Shown here piece by piece: positions 9,951 through 22,429 of a DNA stretch of 64,000 nucleotides. Position numbers and translations under genes: made by a program. Source of the stretch: Alopecurus myosuroides (lineage: Eukaryota; Streptophyta; Magnoliopsida; Poales; Poaceae); NCBI GenBank assembly GCA_028641055.1, contig CM054060.1, positions 310,048,949 to 310,112,948 of the forward strand, written 5' to 3'. Positions within the stretch are counted from its first letter, which is position 1; each line of letters opens with the position of its first letter. Under the pieces are notes generated by a model. The model was not told where the DNA came from and ran no database searches. It was given only the letters and a program-made list of their open reading frames with translations.

Positions 9951-12817
9951 TCAAGGCAGTGGTATCCGTGTTGGTGTTGGTAGGGCAGTCGACTCAGAGG
10001 CAGCATTTGTAGAAGTTGGAGTAGTGGAGATTGGCTCCGATGCAGTGTTGGAAGCTTGAGTGGCTTGAGTGCTGGGAAGAGGGTAGAGATCGGTAGTTGC
10101 AGCCCCAGTCGCGCCCAGCTCAGGAGCGGGGTCATCAATCACCATCTCGGTGGTGACGGTCACCTCCTGCGCGGCGGGTTGCGACTGCTCAGTCTCTGGG
10201 TTGGCTCCTATCCCGGAGTCCTCTGCGGTGCCGCGCTTCTCGCTCTCCTCTTGCTCGGCCTCTTCGTGCTCAGACCCTTTCGGCTCCGCTTCCTCGTCGT
10301 TTTGGCCTTGGTCTTCGCTGGCATCGTCCTCGAACTCAACCTCTCCTTCATCCTCCTCGACCTCAACATCTGTGTCCGGCTCAGTGGGTCCGTCGATGTA
10401 TTGGCTGGTGTCAGCGTAGGAGGCAAGCTCATAGGCCACTTCTTTCCGGCGTGAGATGCACTCGGGACGTCCAGTCCACTTGGAACCATTTCTGCGAGTG
10501 CCAATCCTGTCAAGATCTAAGTTTTAGTACCAGGACAAGATGAAGTGAAGGAGCTCGTCAGCTCCTGCCCGAGCTGCGGAAGCACGCCATTTCTTCAACT
10601 CCACCTTGACGTGGTCCAGGTTGGCTGCGATGTCGCGGAAAGGTCTCCGGAACACCTTTCTCGGGCAAGAACAGTTTGTGCAGCTTGATTGCAGTAGACA
10701 CCATGGAGGTGCCCAAGCCTTTGAGGGAGCGTACTTGGGTCTTGAGGTTGATGATATGATCATCGATGTTGGAGCCATCATCAACATTCAGACCAACTGC
10801 TGCCCTGGCCTTTCTCGCCTTATCCACAACAATTTCACCAGCACCACGGAGTTCTGGGAAGATATCTGTATCAGGAGAAGCGGATTTGGGTCAGGAAGGG
10901 TGACCGAGAAGAAGAGAGACTGAGTAGAAGAAGGCAGAAAGGAGAAAACTAAACAAGGTAGAGGGTAGCGGCAACTCACATTGCATTTCCAGCACGAGGG
11001 CCCCCAGCTTGGTCATCCAATCGTCTGATTCTCGGATTTGCTTATCGTGGAGGCGGCGCGACTCGCTGACTGTGGCCTCGAGAGCTTGGTTCCTTTCCTT
11101 CAGGGTTTTGATTTCCAGCTCGAATTTCCACTTCTCGGCAGCAGCTGCCTTCTCAAAATCTAGCTTCTCCCGGACAGAGTTGATTGCAGTCTAGAGTGCA
11201 TTTGCAAGATCAACCTGGAGTTTCTCAAACTCCGCCCTCTCGGTTGCACGCTCTTTCTCCAGCTCGACCTCTCGGGCATGCACTTGCTGATGTGCCTCAG
11301 CAGGAGTGAGGCATTGCAAGTGCTGCTCCCGAAAGTTCTTGTATTCTTCTGCAGGAAGAACAGTGCTAATTAGCAGAGTAGCCAAATGAGAGAAGGCAAA
11401 TACAGAGAAGAAAGAAAAGTGCTCACCTTCCAGAGAAGAGATTTTACTCTGCGCAGAGGCAGACATAACCTCGAAATCCTGGTGCTTTTCCATCAGGGCC
11501 TTGAGCTCGCCTACAGAGAAGACAGCAATTGAGCAAAAAGCAAGAACGGGCGTAAGTACAAAATGCACAAACCAAAATGCTAAAAGCTTACTTTCAATTT
11601 CAGAAAGCTTTAGGGTGCGGTCCAGGGCACTCTTCTCTAGAGCTTCCTTGTCGCTCTTGTCAGATTCCAGAACTCGGTTCCGGTCTCTGAGTTGGCGGTG
11701 GGACCAGAGAAGCTGCCGGAATGTCTTAGTCCTTTCATGGATGCTATCCTGTAGAGAAGGAGGAGAAATTATGAGGTTTGGAAGATTTGGCCCGAGTAGA
11801 TATCAACTCGGTTGAGTTTCACCTACTCGGCCCGAATCTCGTGGACTGGGGTAATGGTTAAGAGAAGAAAGAGGAAAAAGAAGCTGGCAACTCGGAAAAC
11901 TCAGAAAGAAGAAGGACACTTACCACATAGCTTTGCTCGATATCTTCAATGTTTTTGCGCAAGACAAATAGCTTGCGGGCCAAGGTGCTGGTGGGAGTAG
12001 CGACAGCCATGCCAACAGGACCGATGTCGGCTTTGTTCCACTCGGTCCGATAGTTGTCAAGCTTGCCCAACTCGACACAGTCCCAGGAGGCATGGCCGAG
12101 TACCTTGCTATCCCTGACCTTCTCAATATAGCCTACTCGGTCCAAGATGGCCGCAACGCCTTCTTCAGGAAGCACCTCGTCATCTTCTTGGCGGGAAGAT
12201 ATTTCCTTAATAACGAGGGAGTCTTTCTTTCCCTTTGATTTGGAGTGGGTCACGGCCCTTCGCTCTTTCAGAGCGAGTATCCGCGCATCTTCCTGCGCCA
12301 TGTGGAGTTTATGGCGCTCCTGCAACTCCTTCCAGTACTCTGGAAAGTCAGGCTCGGTCTCCTTCTCGCTGGGACTCGCGTCAGCATCCTGCTCCTCCAC
12401 AGGACCGAAGGTGGCGTTGGCTGGGACCAGCGTGACGTTGGGATTGGGAGGCTTATTCTTCTGGTTCAAGGCCCACTTGGGGTTCCGGGGCGGCTGCCCA
12501 GCCTGTCCTCCTTGCGGCGCGCCCGGCTGCGGGGGTCCGGTTGGCTGGAAGGGCAGCAGCTGCTGCCCAGCCTGCGCAGTACCATGCTTTGGCTGCTGCC
12601 GAGTTGGCACTGCAGCTGGCTTGGCGGGTTACTTGGTGTTGGGCATGGGAGTTGGCTGAGCGGGTGGAGGTAGTTGGCGTACTGGCGGGGGTGCTTGCTG
12701 AGAAGGTGGTGGCACTTGTTTGGTTGGTGGAGGCGCCTGCTGAGTTGCCGGCGCAGGTGGCCGGCTAGTCGGTGCAGCATCCGGCTGCACTTGGTCTTGG
12801 CGGGGTGGCTTCACCAC
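9951..12817 (-). pseudogene. Second Tat-type extra gene (coiled-coil protein), multi-exon and broken
   Basis: Pieces on the minus strand give, in order: a Pro/Gln-rich segment (12817-12450); an acidic and charged region (about 12420-11930); then coiled-coil exons separated by short introns (about 11757-11591, 11519-11432, 11350-11190, 11190-10980); a conserved-looking region (10850-10520, with KTQVRSLKGLGTSMVSTAIK); and a very acidic C-terminal tail (10439-9951). Introns show GT-AG-like edges, e.g. a CTCACC on the plus strand near 11427. In-frame stops occur at about 12629-12631 and 10524-10526, and a frame change lies near 10640. The plan resembles the antisense ORF at 1-952, with a coiled coil before a globular part and an acidic tail, but lies on the opposite strand, so it probably belongs to another Tat-like element oriented plus. 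Function unknown. Confidence 0.6.
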
Positions 12818-12821
12818 AGGG

Positions 12822-12898
12822 TCTTCTACCCGCTGCTCGGCAGCGGGGTCCGGTTTCTCTGCAGCGTTATCTTCTACCCGCTACTCGGCAGCGGGATC
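12822..12898. repeat. 48-bp tandem duplication near the end of the Tat-type gene
   Basis: TCTTCTACCCGCTGCTCGGC at 12822 recurs at 12870 with one change (CTACTCGG), giving two units offset by 48 bases. The copies end a few bases before the junction with the Copia element at about 12903. Confidence 0.7.
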
Positions 12899-12902
12899 GG
12901 CC

Positions 12903-15452
12903 TGTCTTGTGTATACTTGGCTTGAGAAATGAAAGTCACATGATCCAATTGCTTGATCTCATAACCGAGGAAGAATTTGAGCTCTCCTATCATAGACATC
13001 TCAAACCTGTTAGTTAAAAAATCATCATTGAAAGCTTGATTAGTTAAGCCAAAGATGATATCGTCCACTTAGAGTTGGCATATGAAAAGCTCCCCTTTTA
13101 CCCTCTTTGTGAAAAGAGTAGGATCGATTTGCCCAAATTCAAACCCACGGTCTTGCAACATCTCTCTAAGGTGCTCATACCATGCATGTGGTGCTTGTTT
13201 AAGTCCATAGAGAGCCTTATCGAGCTTGATTACATGGTTAGGGAAGTTGGGGTCCTCAAACCCCGGAGGTTGCTTAACATATACCTCCTCTTTCAAAGGA
13301 CCATTTAGAAAACAAATCTTGATATCCATTTGTTGCAATTTAAAGTTATGCGAAGATGCATATGCAAGAAGGATACAGATGTACTCAAGGTGAGCCACGG
13401 GAGCATAGGTCTCATCAAACTAAATGTCTTCCACTTGAGAGAACACTTGAGACACCAATATTGCCTTGTTCCTTATGACAATACCATGCTCATCTTTCTT
13501 GTTCTTGAAGATCCACTTGGTACCAATAACATTGCGGCAATCTTTGGGCTTCTCAACTAGCTTCCACACTTTGTTACGCTCAAATTTATTGAGCTATTCA
13601 TGCATATCTTCCACCCAATCTGAATCCTCAAGAGCCTCAAACACTTTCTTTGGTTCCACCATGGATATGTGAGCTTAATGCTCACTAAAGCTTGCCAATT
13701 CAGCTATTGTGGTTCTTTTTTCCTCTAAGATCACCCACCACTTCATCATCAGAATAGTCAATTTCCTTTAAAGCTCTTATAATCCTGGTTCGGCGATGGG
13801 ATTCGATTGCCTCATTATTGCGAGGATGGATCACTTAGTCATCTTGATCATTTGGGTCCTCGTCTTGACCGAAATGTTGGCCTTGATCATCATTTTGGCT
13901 TGCTTCAACATGAGATAAAGAAGGCTAATCTTGACCTTGATATTGGCTAGCTTGAATGATAGGAGAACTTGGTTCTTGCATAACAACTTGTTCAACAAGA
14001 GGAGGGTCTTGAGCTTGTTCTTGGGTTGGTGAACTACTTGCTATATCGGCATGTTCTTTAATGTAGACGAGGGATCCACTTGAGTAGAGCGTATTCCTTC
14101 TCGGTCCGCCACAAGGTGTCCCTCAACAGGGTGGAAAAATCCCACACCCATTCTTCATATGGCTTCTTGAGGAATTTCAACATCTACATCGAAAACATGA
14201 AATTGCGCCACTTGGGAGCCATCATTTTGTTCGAACACCACAATACTAGATTCGACGACAATCCATGAGGCCTTGTCAAAGAATCTATAAGTGTGGAATT
14301 AGGCACCATAACCAAGAAATATACATCTAATAGATTTAGATTGGAATTTAGACAAACGAACTCCTTTTACTAAATAGAAAAACTTACAACCGAAGACACG
14401 AAAGTAGGAGATTGTTGGTTTGTTTCCGGTGAGAATCTCATAAGGAGTCTTCATTAAGCCTTTGCGAATGTAGAGCTGGTTTGATGAGTGACACACGGTG
14501 AGATTGCTTCGCCCCAAAGATATTGGGGAGACTTAAACTCTATTAACATGGTCCTTGCCATATCCAAGAGAGTCCGGTTCTTCCTCTCGGCTACACCATT
14601 TTGTTGAGGGGGTATATGCAGCGAAATATTGATGATGAATACCCTCTTAACTTAGAAACTCATTAAGGGTGTAGTTCTTGAACTCGGAGCCATTATCACT
14701 CCGAATATCCAAGATAGGAAGATTGTGTTGATGGTGAACTTGATTGGATAAGTCGATGACGGCTTGTCGGGTATCACTCTTCAACTTGAAGAAATAAACC
14801 CATGTGTATCTTGAGTAGTTATCAACAATCACCAAGCAATACTTCTTGCCTCCAAGACCTGCCTCGGGCACGGCACCAAAGAGATCCACATGAAGAATTT
14901 CTAGAATCCTCTTTGATGAGATAATAGTCTTGCTTGGATGTGAATAATCATGCATTTTTCCTTCAACACAAGCCCTACACACACGATCTTTGGCAAAGGA
15001 AACATTTTATTTTATGTTGACATGGGATAAGCAGTGATGCCACAACCACCCCACGTCGACCTTACCGAAGAGACACATCGCTAGAGTGTTCATTGACACC
15101 GAAAAGTATACCACATACAACTCATTTTTTACATGACCAACGTAAGCAACATCGAGAGTCTTGCTCCACAAAAGTACCACGATGTCAGGTTCAAAGAAGA
15201 CGGAAAACCCATCTTCCCTAAAGCACGAACTGAAAGTAAATTGTAACCAAGGGATTTGACAAGCATGACATTTGAAAGGGTGATATTAGGAGCAACAACT
15301 ACCTTGCCGAATGTCGATACCTTAGATTTTGACTTATCTCCATAAGTGAAAGTTTCTTGATTTATATTTGGTTTGAACTCCGTCATAAACTCCTTTCTTC
15401 CTTTCATATGACTTGTACACCCACTATCAATTATCCACTTTGACCCTCTCAT
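12903..15452 (-). pseudogene. Copia pol fragments (protease, integrase, RT)
   Basis: From 15452 down: the aspartic protease start WIIDSGCTSHM with TYGDKSK; GAG-pre-integrase (CRACVEGKMHDYSHP near 14980); the integrase core with LHVDLFGA, YSRYTWVYF and IRSDNGSEFKN (14900-14650); a later integrase part (14517-14299, ending FLGYGA); then RT pieces with MDIKICFLNGPLKEEVYVKQPPGFEDP (13320-13250) and the RT end MDDIIFGLTNQAF (13068). The MDDIIFG box keeps its two Asp residues. Stops and frame changes separate the pieces (e.g. near 15130, 14640, 14290 and 13068), and the middle (14298-13400) is badly decayed. Would have been cleavage, reverse transcription and integration enzymes of the element. Confidence 0.85.
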
Positions 15453-17140
15453 GTTAGCAACAAGGGTCCTATCATGTTAGCAACAAGGGTCTTTGGAACC
15501 CAAATAGCGTAATCAATGAAACCCTCAATAGTACCAACATATTTAGCTTGCACAACACCATAATAATCAACAAATAATAAATGGTGATGATTGTTAGTTC
15601 CTGCGGAGTTTCTACAAGTAGTGTTGTCCCTAATGACAATACCACTCGCACCAACATTTTTCTGAGCTTGTGTGGGCTTGTCTTTCTTCTTGATTTTATT
15701 CTTCTCATTCTTTCTCTTGGCAACATAGACAAGAACTTGATTGCCATTTTGTGGTCTAGGAGAAACCACTTGTGGCTTTGGGGCCACTTGTGGCCTAGGA
15801 GCCACTACCTTCTCAACACTAAGGCCCTTGCCCTTGATTAATGCTAGCTCTTCCTTCAACCTAGCATTCTCCTCAATAAAATTTGCATGATCACAAGAAT
15901 AAGAATTACTAGGCACATTGAATTGATCAAGTTGAGTTTGAAGTTGTTCACGTGACTTGTTGAGGGTAGTGTGTTCACTTTCCAAGACCTTCTGAGCCTT
16001 GGTGAGATTCTCTAGCTCCTAAGTTAGTTTATCATGACCAACCCCAAACTCAACTATTTTTTTTTTAGCCATTTTATATTTAGCAATAGCAAGGTCATGG
16101 TCCTTAGGGAGTTTGGACATTTTCTCATATTTTGACTCCCCAATAGACTCAAGTTGATTTTCAACAGAGACTCAAATCTCATGCTCTTCCTCAAGAGAAT
16201 TTGAGAGAGATGCCTTTCAAATTGCATCTTCCCTCTCAGTCTCACCTTTCTTCTCAAGAGCCTCTTGGGCCTCTCCCAATCGGCTGATGAGGGGATCAAA
16301 GTACCTCTTGGTATCATCTTGCAAGTTAGACATAAATAGACCCAAAGAGGTAGTTTCATCTTCTACACTAAGACTAGCAAGGTTGTTCTTTTCATTTTGA
16401 GTCTTAGAGTTGGAGGAAGATGATACTTCGGTGGCCTTTTCCATGAAGCACTTGGCGTAGGTTTGAGGAAGATTCTCATTGGGGGATTCAAATAGTGATG
16501 GTGATTATGAAGATGCAATAGCAATAGAGGCCACTTCACTTGCGGTTTCTTCTTCTTCATAATCACCGGAGTCATACTCTTCTTGAGTCACTAGCACAAA
16601 CCCTTGAAGATGGTTTCTTGTTGAAAGGTTTCTTCTTGAAGTGAGGCTTCTTGTGAGGTAGCTTTGACTTATCCTTGAGAAAAAACTTTCCTCCTTGACT
16701 TTCCCTATTCTCAGAAGGGCACTCAGCAACAAAGTGATACTTGTCTTGAAAATTGAAACAAGCCCTTACTTTTTGCGTCCCTTCTTTTCCATAGCTTGAC
16801 TTTGTCTTCTCCTCAACATATTCCCTGGCCTTGGAAGGGTTCTTCCAAAACTTATGCACGGCAAGAGAAATTAAGTCCTTAAGCATGGGATCATACTCTT
16901 GATCATTTAGTGGAGCCAAGTCTTCCCTCAATTCAACTCCTTCTTGTTGATCCACCATCTTGGTCACAACCTTGGCCTTCAAAGCAACAGAGGCTCCTTT
17001 GTGCATTCCAATAGCATGAGACCAAGTGTCATGAGATGATAGTTTTATCTTCCTTGAAGCCTCTTCAAGTCCACGATCTCAAAAGGCATGAGAGCACTCA
17101 CATACTTCCTCTTAATCCAAGCATCATCCACATGAGCGGC
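15449..17140 (-). pseudogene. Copia gag, C-terminal part
   Basis: Minus-strand frames around 17006-16572 contain a Lys-rich segment and a degraded zinc knuckle: CFNFQDKYHFVAEC, where the family has a second Cys in place of the Phe. A long acidic, Ser-rich and coiled-coil tail follows (16444-15500; e.g. MESEHTTLNKSREQLQTQLD near 15985). The frame is broken several times. It continues across the inserted element to 21614-22375, where the N-terminal part lies. Gag would package the element RNA. Confidence 0.75.
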
Positions 17141-17845
17141 TGTAACACCTGGGGTGTTTCCCTAAGTTAGAAAGTTGGTTGTTTTCTTTTTTGGCATTGC
17201 ATCACATGCATCATATGCATTCCACCCTGTTTTCAAAACAACTCAAAAAGTTCAAAACAATTTAAACTTTCTAACATGTCCCAAAATTTCCAATTAAAAG
17301 TTGCCAACTAAACCACTCAAAATGTTTCCAATAGTTTGAATTTGAATCAAATAGAAAAATGCTTGATAATAAAACCCTTTCTATTAACACCCTAGTGGTA
17401 AATTCAAAATTCAAATCAAATCCATCCATACTTGGCATGTTCCAAATGTGGGTTTAAAAATTAAAATCTTGCAAACAATTAAATTCAATAAGTTTTCATA
17501 ATTGTTTGAGTTTATTGAATAAAATTGTTTAAAAATCAAATCCTTGTGAACCCTACTTGAAATCCAAATAGCAATTTTAAACCTTTTGGCCATTTCAAAT
17601 TTTTGGAAATAATGTTAACATTGCTTTGACTTTACTGTATTATAATTCAATAAAAAAGTAATTCATAAAGTGCAAAACCCCAAAAACCTCTCTCTTTTCT
17701 CTCTCTCTTTCTTTCTACAAAAAAAATGAGTAAGCAACAAAAAAAAAAGAGCAGCCAAGGGAGGGGCAGGCCAGCCCACCAGCCCATTCCCCTCTTCCCC
17801 CAGCCCACCAAACCACCTAAGCCCAGCTCCCCTCTGTTATTTTTT

Positions 17846-18313
17846 TTTGCCCGGTACCCCTTCGCTCGAGAAGAGCCCGTCTTCTTCCTCCTGCTGGCGT
17901 CACCAATGGTACGACCACCCCCACCACCGCATGATCTCCTCATCCCCCTCCGATGCACTGCCGTACAAGCTCAAGCCCTCCATAAAAAACCTCCCCCCTC
18001 TGCTCGCCCTAGCCCTACCCTCTCACTCTGCCGCCGCCATCCTTTTCTTCCACCTCCCTCTCTGCTTTTCTCTGAACCTCCACACCACCGAGCAGCAGCC
18101 CGCCGTCAGACGTCGCCGTTACCTCGTCGCCACGATCCTCCTCGAGCAGCGCCGGCCGCGGGAACGGAACTGCCGCGAGGGCTGCTATCTCTACAACCCC
18201 AGGGACGAGCGCGTGCATCCACAGACAGCCGTCGGCGAGCACTTCCCCGCCACCGACCACGTCCGCGCCCTGCACATCGCCGCCGCCTTCTGCTTCCTCG
18301 ACGGAAGCAGGTG
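17846..18313 (+). other. GC-rich exon-like island inside the solo LTR
   Basis: A Pro/Arg/Ser-rich frame is open from about 17726 to 18400 (224 codons), in a CT-rich then GC-rich context. A donor-like GCAG|GTGAGCG sits at 18309-18314. No domain is recognisable and the composition alone gives long frames on both strands. It could be the leader or first exon of the element's transcript; I do not claim a protein. Confidence 0.3.
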
Positions 18314-18526
18314 AGCGTCCCTTCCTCCTTCCTCTCCCCCTCTTGTATCTGCACGCCTCCATACGTTCGCCCCGCAAGCACACGCACGCACACGCGATGA
18401 TCACCGCGCCGCAGCTGCCCTGTCGCCGTCGAACTGAATCGGGTTCAGTTTCGTCAGGTTGGCACAAAGCCATGCCTGTTTACCTGAAAACCACCGCGTC
18501 TGTACTCTGAACATCAACGCAGCAGC

Positions 18527-18612
18527 AGCGCAGTGGTAGCACACCCCGCGCGCACGCCTCGATCGCGGGTTCGATCCCTGGGAGAGGCACTCCCCCCCCC
18601 CCCCTTTTTTTG
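18527..18612 (+). other. tRNA-like segment (A-box and B-box-like) with following C and T tracts
   Basis: CGCAGTGGTAGCAC (18529-18542) resembles a pol III A box, and GGTTCGATCCC (18568-18578) matches a pol III B box closely. They are 27-40 bases apart as in tRNA genes. A C-run (18592-18604) and seven Ts (18605-18611) follow, the Ts being a possible pol III stop. I cannot draw a full cloverleaf, so this may be a tRNA pseudogene or the head of a tRNA-derived SINE carried by the LTR. Confidence 0.4.
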
Positions 18613-21600
18613 GTTGTTTTATCGCGCGCAGGGGCCAGGGCCCACCAGTCGGTGGCCCTGGGAGCCACATCACCTTCCAAACCCGCCACGGTGGCACTGG
18701 CCCGCACGGCAGAGGCACAGGGCCAGTGTACGCTATGTGAAAAACGCCCCAGGGGCCTATCTGTGTTCCTTTTCTTTCTTTCAGGTCCCTGTCCTTTGGC
18801 ACTTTAATCCCTGAACTTCAAACACACATAAAAATTACAAACAAACTCCAAATTCAAAAAGTAAAATATGTTTCCCAATTAAAATTAAATGCTCCACCCA
18901 CCTATAAAGTTTGTTTGCTGTTTTGAACATTTCAAATGGGTTCAAAATTCAAATTCGAATAACTCTTTTGAATTTGATTAAATTCATAACAAATTCAGCT
19001 TTAATTCAAATGGCCCATATAAAATATGTTTTCCATCCAAAATTTCATGCTCTTTCCAAATATAACATTTGTTTTCTATTTTGGATAAATAAAATTAATA
19101 CAATTACTTAATGCTTTAATTAAATCATTTAAATGGTGAAATTCATAACTTGCTCAATTAAATTCCAATTTCAACAAATAAAATATGTTTCCCACTCAAA
19201 ATGAAACCACCTTTCTGAATATCAACTTTGTTTTGCAATTTGGACAATTAAAATTAATGTCATTTAAAAATGCCTTAATTAATTAATTAAAAAGTCCTAC
19301 TTAATAACTTTCACATGCTTGCTCCAAATTGAAAACCCAAAACATGAAATCCATCCAAAATTAAATGCCACACTTGAACATAAACTTTGTTTTCTGTTTT
19401 GAATAATTTAAATTGCTGAAAACAACTATTTCTTAATTAATGCATTTAAAATTGTCAATTTAATAACTTGCTCATCTAAAATCCAAATTCAACAAATGAA
19501 ATATGTATTCCATCTAAAATTTTGTGTTCTTTCCAAATATAAATTTTGTTATCTGTTTTGAACATTTAAAATTGGTGAAAACAACAAATGCTTGTGTAAC
19601 TCACTTAAGAAGCCAAACTTCATAACTTAATAAATAAAATTCCAAACTTGGTAAATAACATATCAAATGGAAGCTATTGTTGTTTCCTTATTGTTTTCAT
19701 CATCCATCCATCATTCTAATCAACTTCCACATGATGGTTATTTGTAGATCATTTAATTCAACATTAATTCATGGGCTTTTCCATATGCAATCCAAATTGC
19801 ATATGGGCCCATTTAAATATGTTTACCATGTCAACTAGTTTATCTTGATGCATCCTTAAACTTGTCATGCATCCATATCTTGATCATGTTGGATCTTTTG
19901 CCGTAGTAGTAATTGTTGCATCCGGTGTTTGTTCTAGTTCGTTGCTTCTTCCCGGATAGGACGTTGAGATGATGTGAGCAACGACAAGTTCTTCGGATGT
20001 ACCTCTACTTGCTGGATTCCAGGCAAGTATACTCACTTGCTGCCAAATGGCTGCCTTTCATCACTTGTTACCGATGCTTTCCGTTGCCTTTATTCTAGCC
20101 TTATGATTCGATGCTTGTGTATCGATCCTATCATATGTTTACCTTGGAACCATGATATAGCCTTCCTTCCACTTCCTATTAACTGTTGTTTGTTTACCTT
20201 GTTGGCCCTCGTGTCGTAGTTGCATGCTTAGTGTTGTTTGCGCTCAAGTCTTGTTGTCCGTCCTATCACCTGTTTAGTTTGATAGTTGGGTCTCAACTTA
20301 ATCAACAACATGTTAATGTTTTGGGTAATAATAATTTGATGATAAGGCACCGGCAGGAGGCCCGGCGTGGTTTTGAGGCCTGCTAGTGTCGAACTTAATT
20401 AGGAAAATGGTCTTGTCCTCCGATCCATGATGAGCGCGCTAACCGCATGTGGGAAGCGAGTATGGGCGCCCCCCGCAATTCTGATTCGATTCGCATCTCG
20501 TCCAAATCGCCTCATTTAGTTCGGGTTTTCCATTTGCCGCATGCATATGCAGGTGCGAACCCTTGGCGCCAGGGTGGAACTTTTGTAGTCGGCATTTAGG
20601 GAGACACGTTCTTAGAGTGCTATGAGGGTCCCCTTTTCTTCGTGGGGCTTGATTAGCCGTGCGCTCAATTGCACGGGGTTCTTTGGGCTTGATGCGAAGA
20701 AGAGTTGGGTTGTGTTGAGTGCCTCGCTTGGTGGGTTTGCTCCCCGCCTGGCGGGTCATTCTTACGTGTACGGCCAAATTGGTGCATCCCTGCAGGGTTA
20801 ATCTTCTCGAGAAGCCGTGTTGTCCGCGGTTATGGATGACTTGGTGAAAGTGCTGGCTAACAAGTACTCAGACAACTTACACTTAACGATGATAACTTGA
20901 CTAGTAATATAGATTACCTCCACCATAAACATGAATGTCACCTTAATCAACAGTGTGAGTTTCCTTGGGTTGCTTCCTTAGTAGGGGGTAACATTGGATG
21001 GGTATTGTTTGGTGAGTAGTTGTAGTTGGTTCTGATACGCTATCTTATCCCTTTCTTGTAGCCGGAAGTTGTAGTGTGTTTCCGTAGTTGGTTAGTGCAG
21101 CCCGCTGCCGCTTCTTTGCAATAATCCCTTCCTTTCCGTTGTACCCAAAGTATTTGTATCTGGTGATGATTGGTTACGCTGGTATCTTGTGAGTATGGGT
21201 TTATCCACTTGCCAGTACTTAACCGTACTGACCCACGAATCCTTTTCGTGGCTGCATATTCCACATTGCAGTCAGCAGGTTTGAAGTCTGACGACGTTAG
21301 CTTGGGAATCCCTCCGGCTTGGCCTGGGCAGGGATTGGACGCCATCGGTTATCTTCAGGACTCTTAGTCCAAGTTGTATCTTGTCCGTAGTCGGACACTA
21401 TGTTGTTTCTTCCGCTGTTATTTGGATCTTTGTATTGTATCAGTTGTATCCTTGACTCGTTTGAGTCGTCTTGTATATATCCTTTCTGTTGTTGTTGTGG
21501 ATTATTCGTGAACTGTTGTAATGGTGTCACAAGTGGCAACCTGAAATCGGTTATTATGTGGATTTTGGCGGGAATGCTGAAATCTGCATAGTGCCCGATC

Positions 21601-21613
21601 TCGGGGCGTCACA

Positions 21614-22375
21614 GCGGCACCAAGTCCACTAAAGGTGGTGGTAAGAGTCTTGACTCTTTGGTACATGTCCTCGTGGTTTTCACCATCATGCATATAGAAA
21701 CCTTAGGTCTCATTCCTCAAGGTATTATACATATCCTTCTTCATTCTTTCATTGCCCTCAAACATAGAGATAAGAGAATTCCATGTTTCTTTGGCAGTGG
21801 AGAATTGTTGAATGTTGGGCATGATCTTCTCACCCGCGGCTTGTTGGAGCATATGCAGGGCAGTGTAGTTGAGTTGCAATTAACCACTTCTCTTCTTCTC
21901 AAGTTATTGGGGTCACAAGGCTTGTATCCATCTTCAACGACTCTCAATATCTCAATGCAAGAATATTTCAAGTGAGTTTTCATGTAATATTTCCATTCAC
22001 CAACAGAATGTGCATCAATTTTAGGAGGTTCGCCTCCAGGGTTAATATGAGGATGTGGGATAGGAGGATCGGGAGAGTACTGTCTGGGACATTGTGGTAA
22101 TCCTCCTTTTCATACTTTCCCTTAGAATATGAAGTTTTATTAGAGGGATAGCTTCACTTTTGGTCCTCCACCCTCATCCTTATCATCCGGAATTCTTCCG
22201 GAGGACTCGAAGATGCGGATGTCGGGCCCTTGGCTTTCAAGAGTTGCGTCATTAAATCACACAACTCCTTCATTTGGGCCTCCATGGAGGAGGTCAAATA
22301 ACTTTTCAATTCCTTGAGATCGTCCATGGTGGCCGGTGTCACGACCACGATGGCTTCCTCCTCTCTGATGGCCAT
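21614..22375 (-). pseudogene. Copia gag, N-terminal part
   Basis: The minus-strand frame starting at about 22375 encodes a charged N-terminal segment (phrases TMDDLKELKSYLTSSM and KELCDLMTQLLKAKG), then decays. Around 21690-21614 it encodes HEDMYQRVKTLTTTFSGLGA, which reads on across the 17141-21613 insertion into AHVDDAWIKRKY. These are the UBN2-type gag segments of Copia elements. Stops lie between the two recognisable parts. Confidence 0.7.
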
Positions 22376-22415
22376 ACTAAACTCTTAGGCGGTTAAGCCC
22401 AAAATAATACCCGAG

Positions 22416-22427
22416 GCTCTAATACCA
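22416..22427 (-). other. Copia primer binding site (tRNA-iMet)
   Basis: The minus strand reads TGGTATTAGAGC, one base off the TGGTATCAGAGC complement of initiator tRNA-Met used by most plant Copia elements. It follows the LTR end within three bases. Confidence 0.85.
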
Positions 22428-22429
22428 AC

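Larger units (their letters stand above)
17141..21613. mobile_element. 4,473-bp long solo LTR (LARD/Sukkula-like), inserted in Copia gag
   Basis: The insertion starts TGTAACACC and ends GGGCGTCACA, and is flanked by identical GCGGC copies (17136-17140 and 21614-21618). Removing it and one GCGGC restores the Copia gag frame. There is no transposon protein frame inside. Length, TG...CA ends, 5-bp duplication and absence of coding are those of a solo LTR from elements with very long LTRs, such as the LARD family Sukkula, whose LTRs are about 4.5-5 kb and have a similar GGGCGTGACA end. The body is AT-rich with a sharp GC-rich island at about 17850-18750. A non-autonomous element with undetected short LTRs is the alternative; no internal direct repeat of the ends was seen. 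Confidence 0.7.

Noticed and set aside
10056..10454. Plus-strand frames over the acidic tail of the Tat-type gene
   Set aside because: Shadow of the minus-strand gene; Ser/Leu-rich by composition.
12147..12673. Two overlapping plus-strand frames of about 150 codons
   Set aside because: Antisense to the Tat-type gene; no motif.
17726..18400. Plus-strand frame of 224 codons in the solo LTR as a host gene
   Set aside because: Only Pro/Arg/Ser-rich composition, no motif, and it lies within an element with target duplication. Kept only as an exon-like island.
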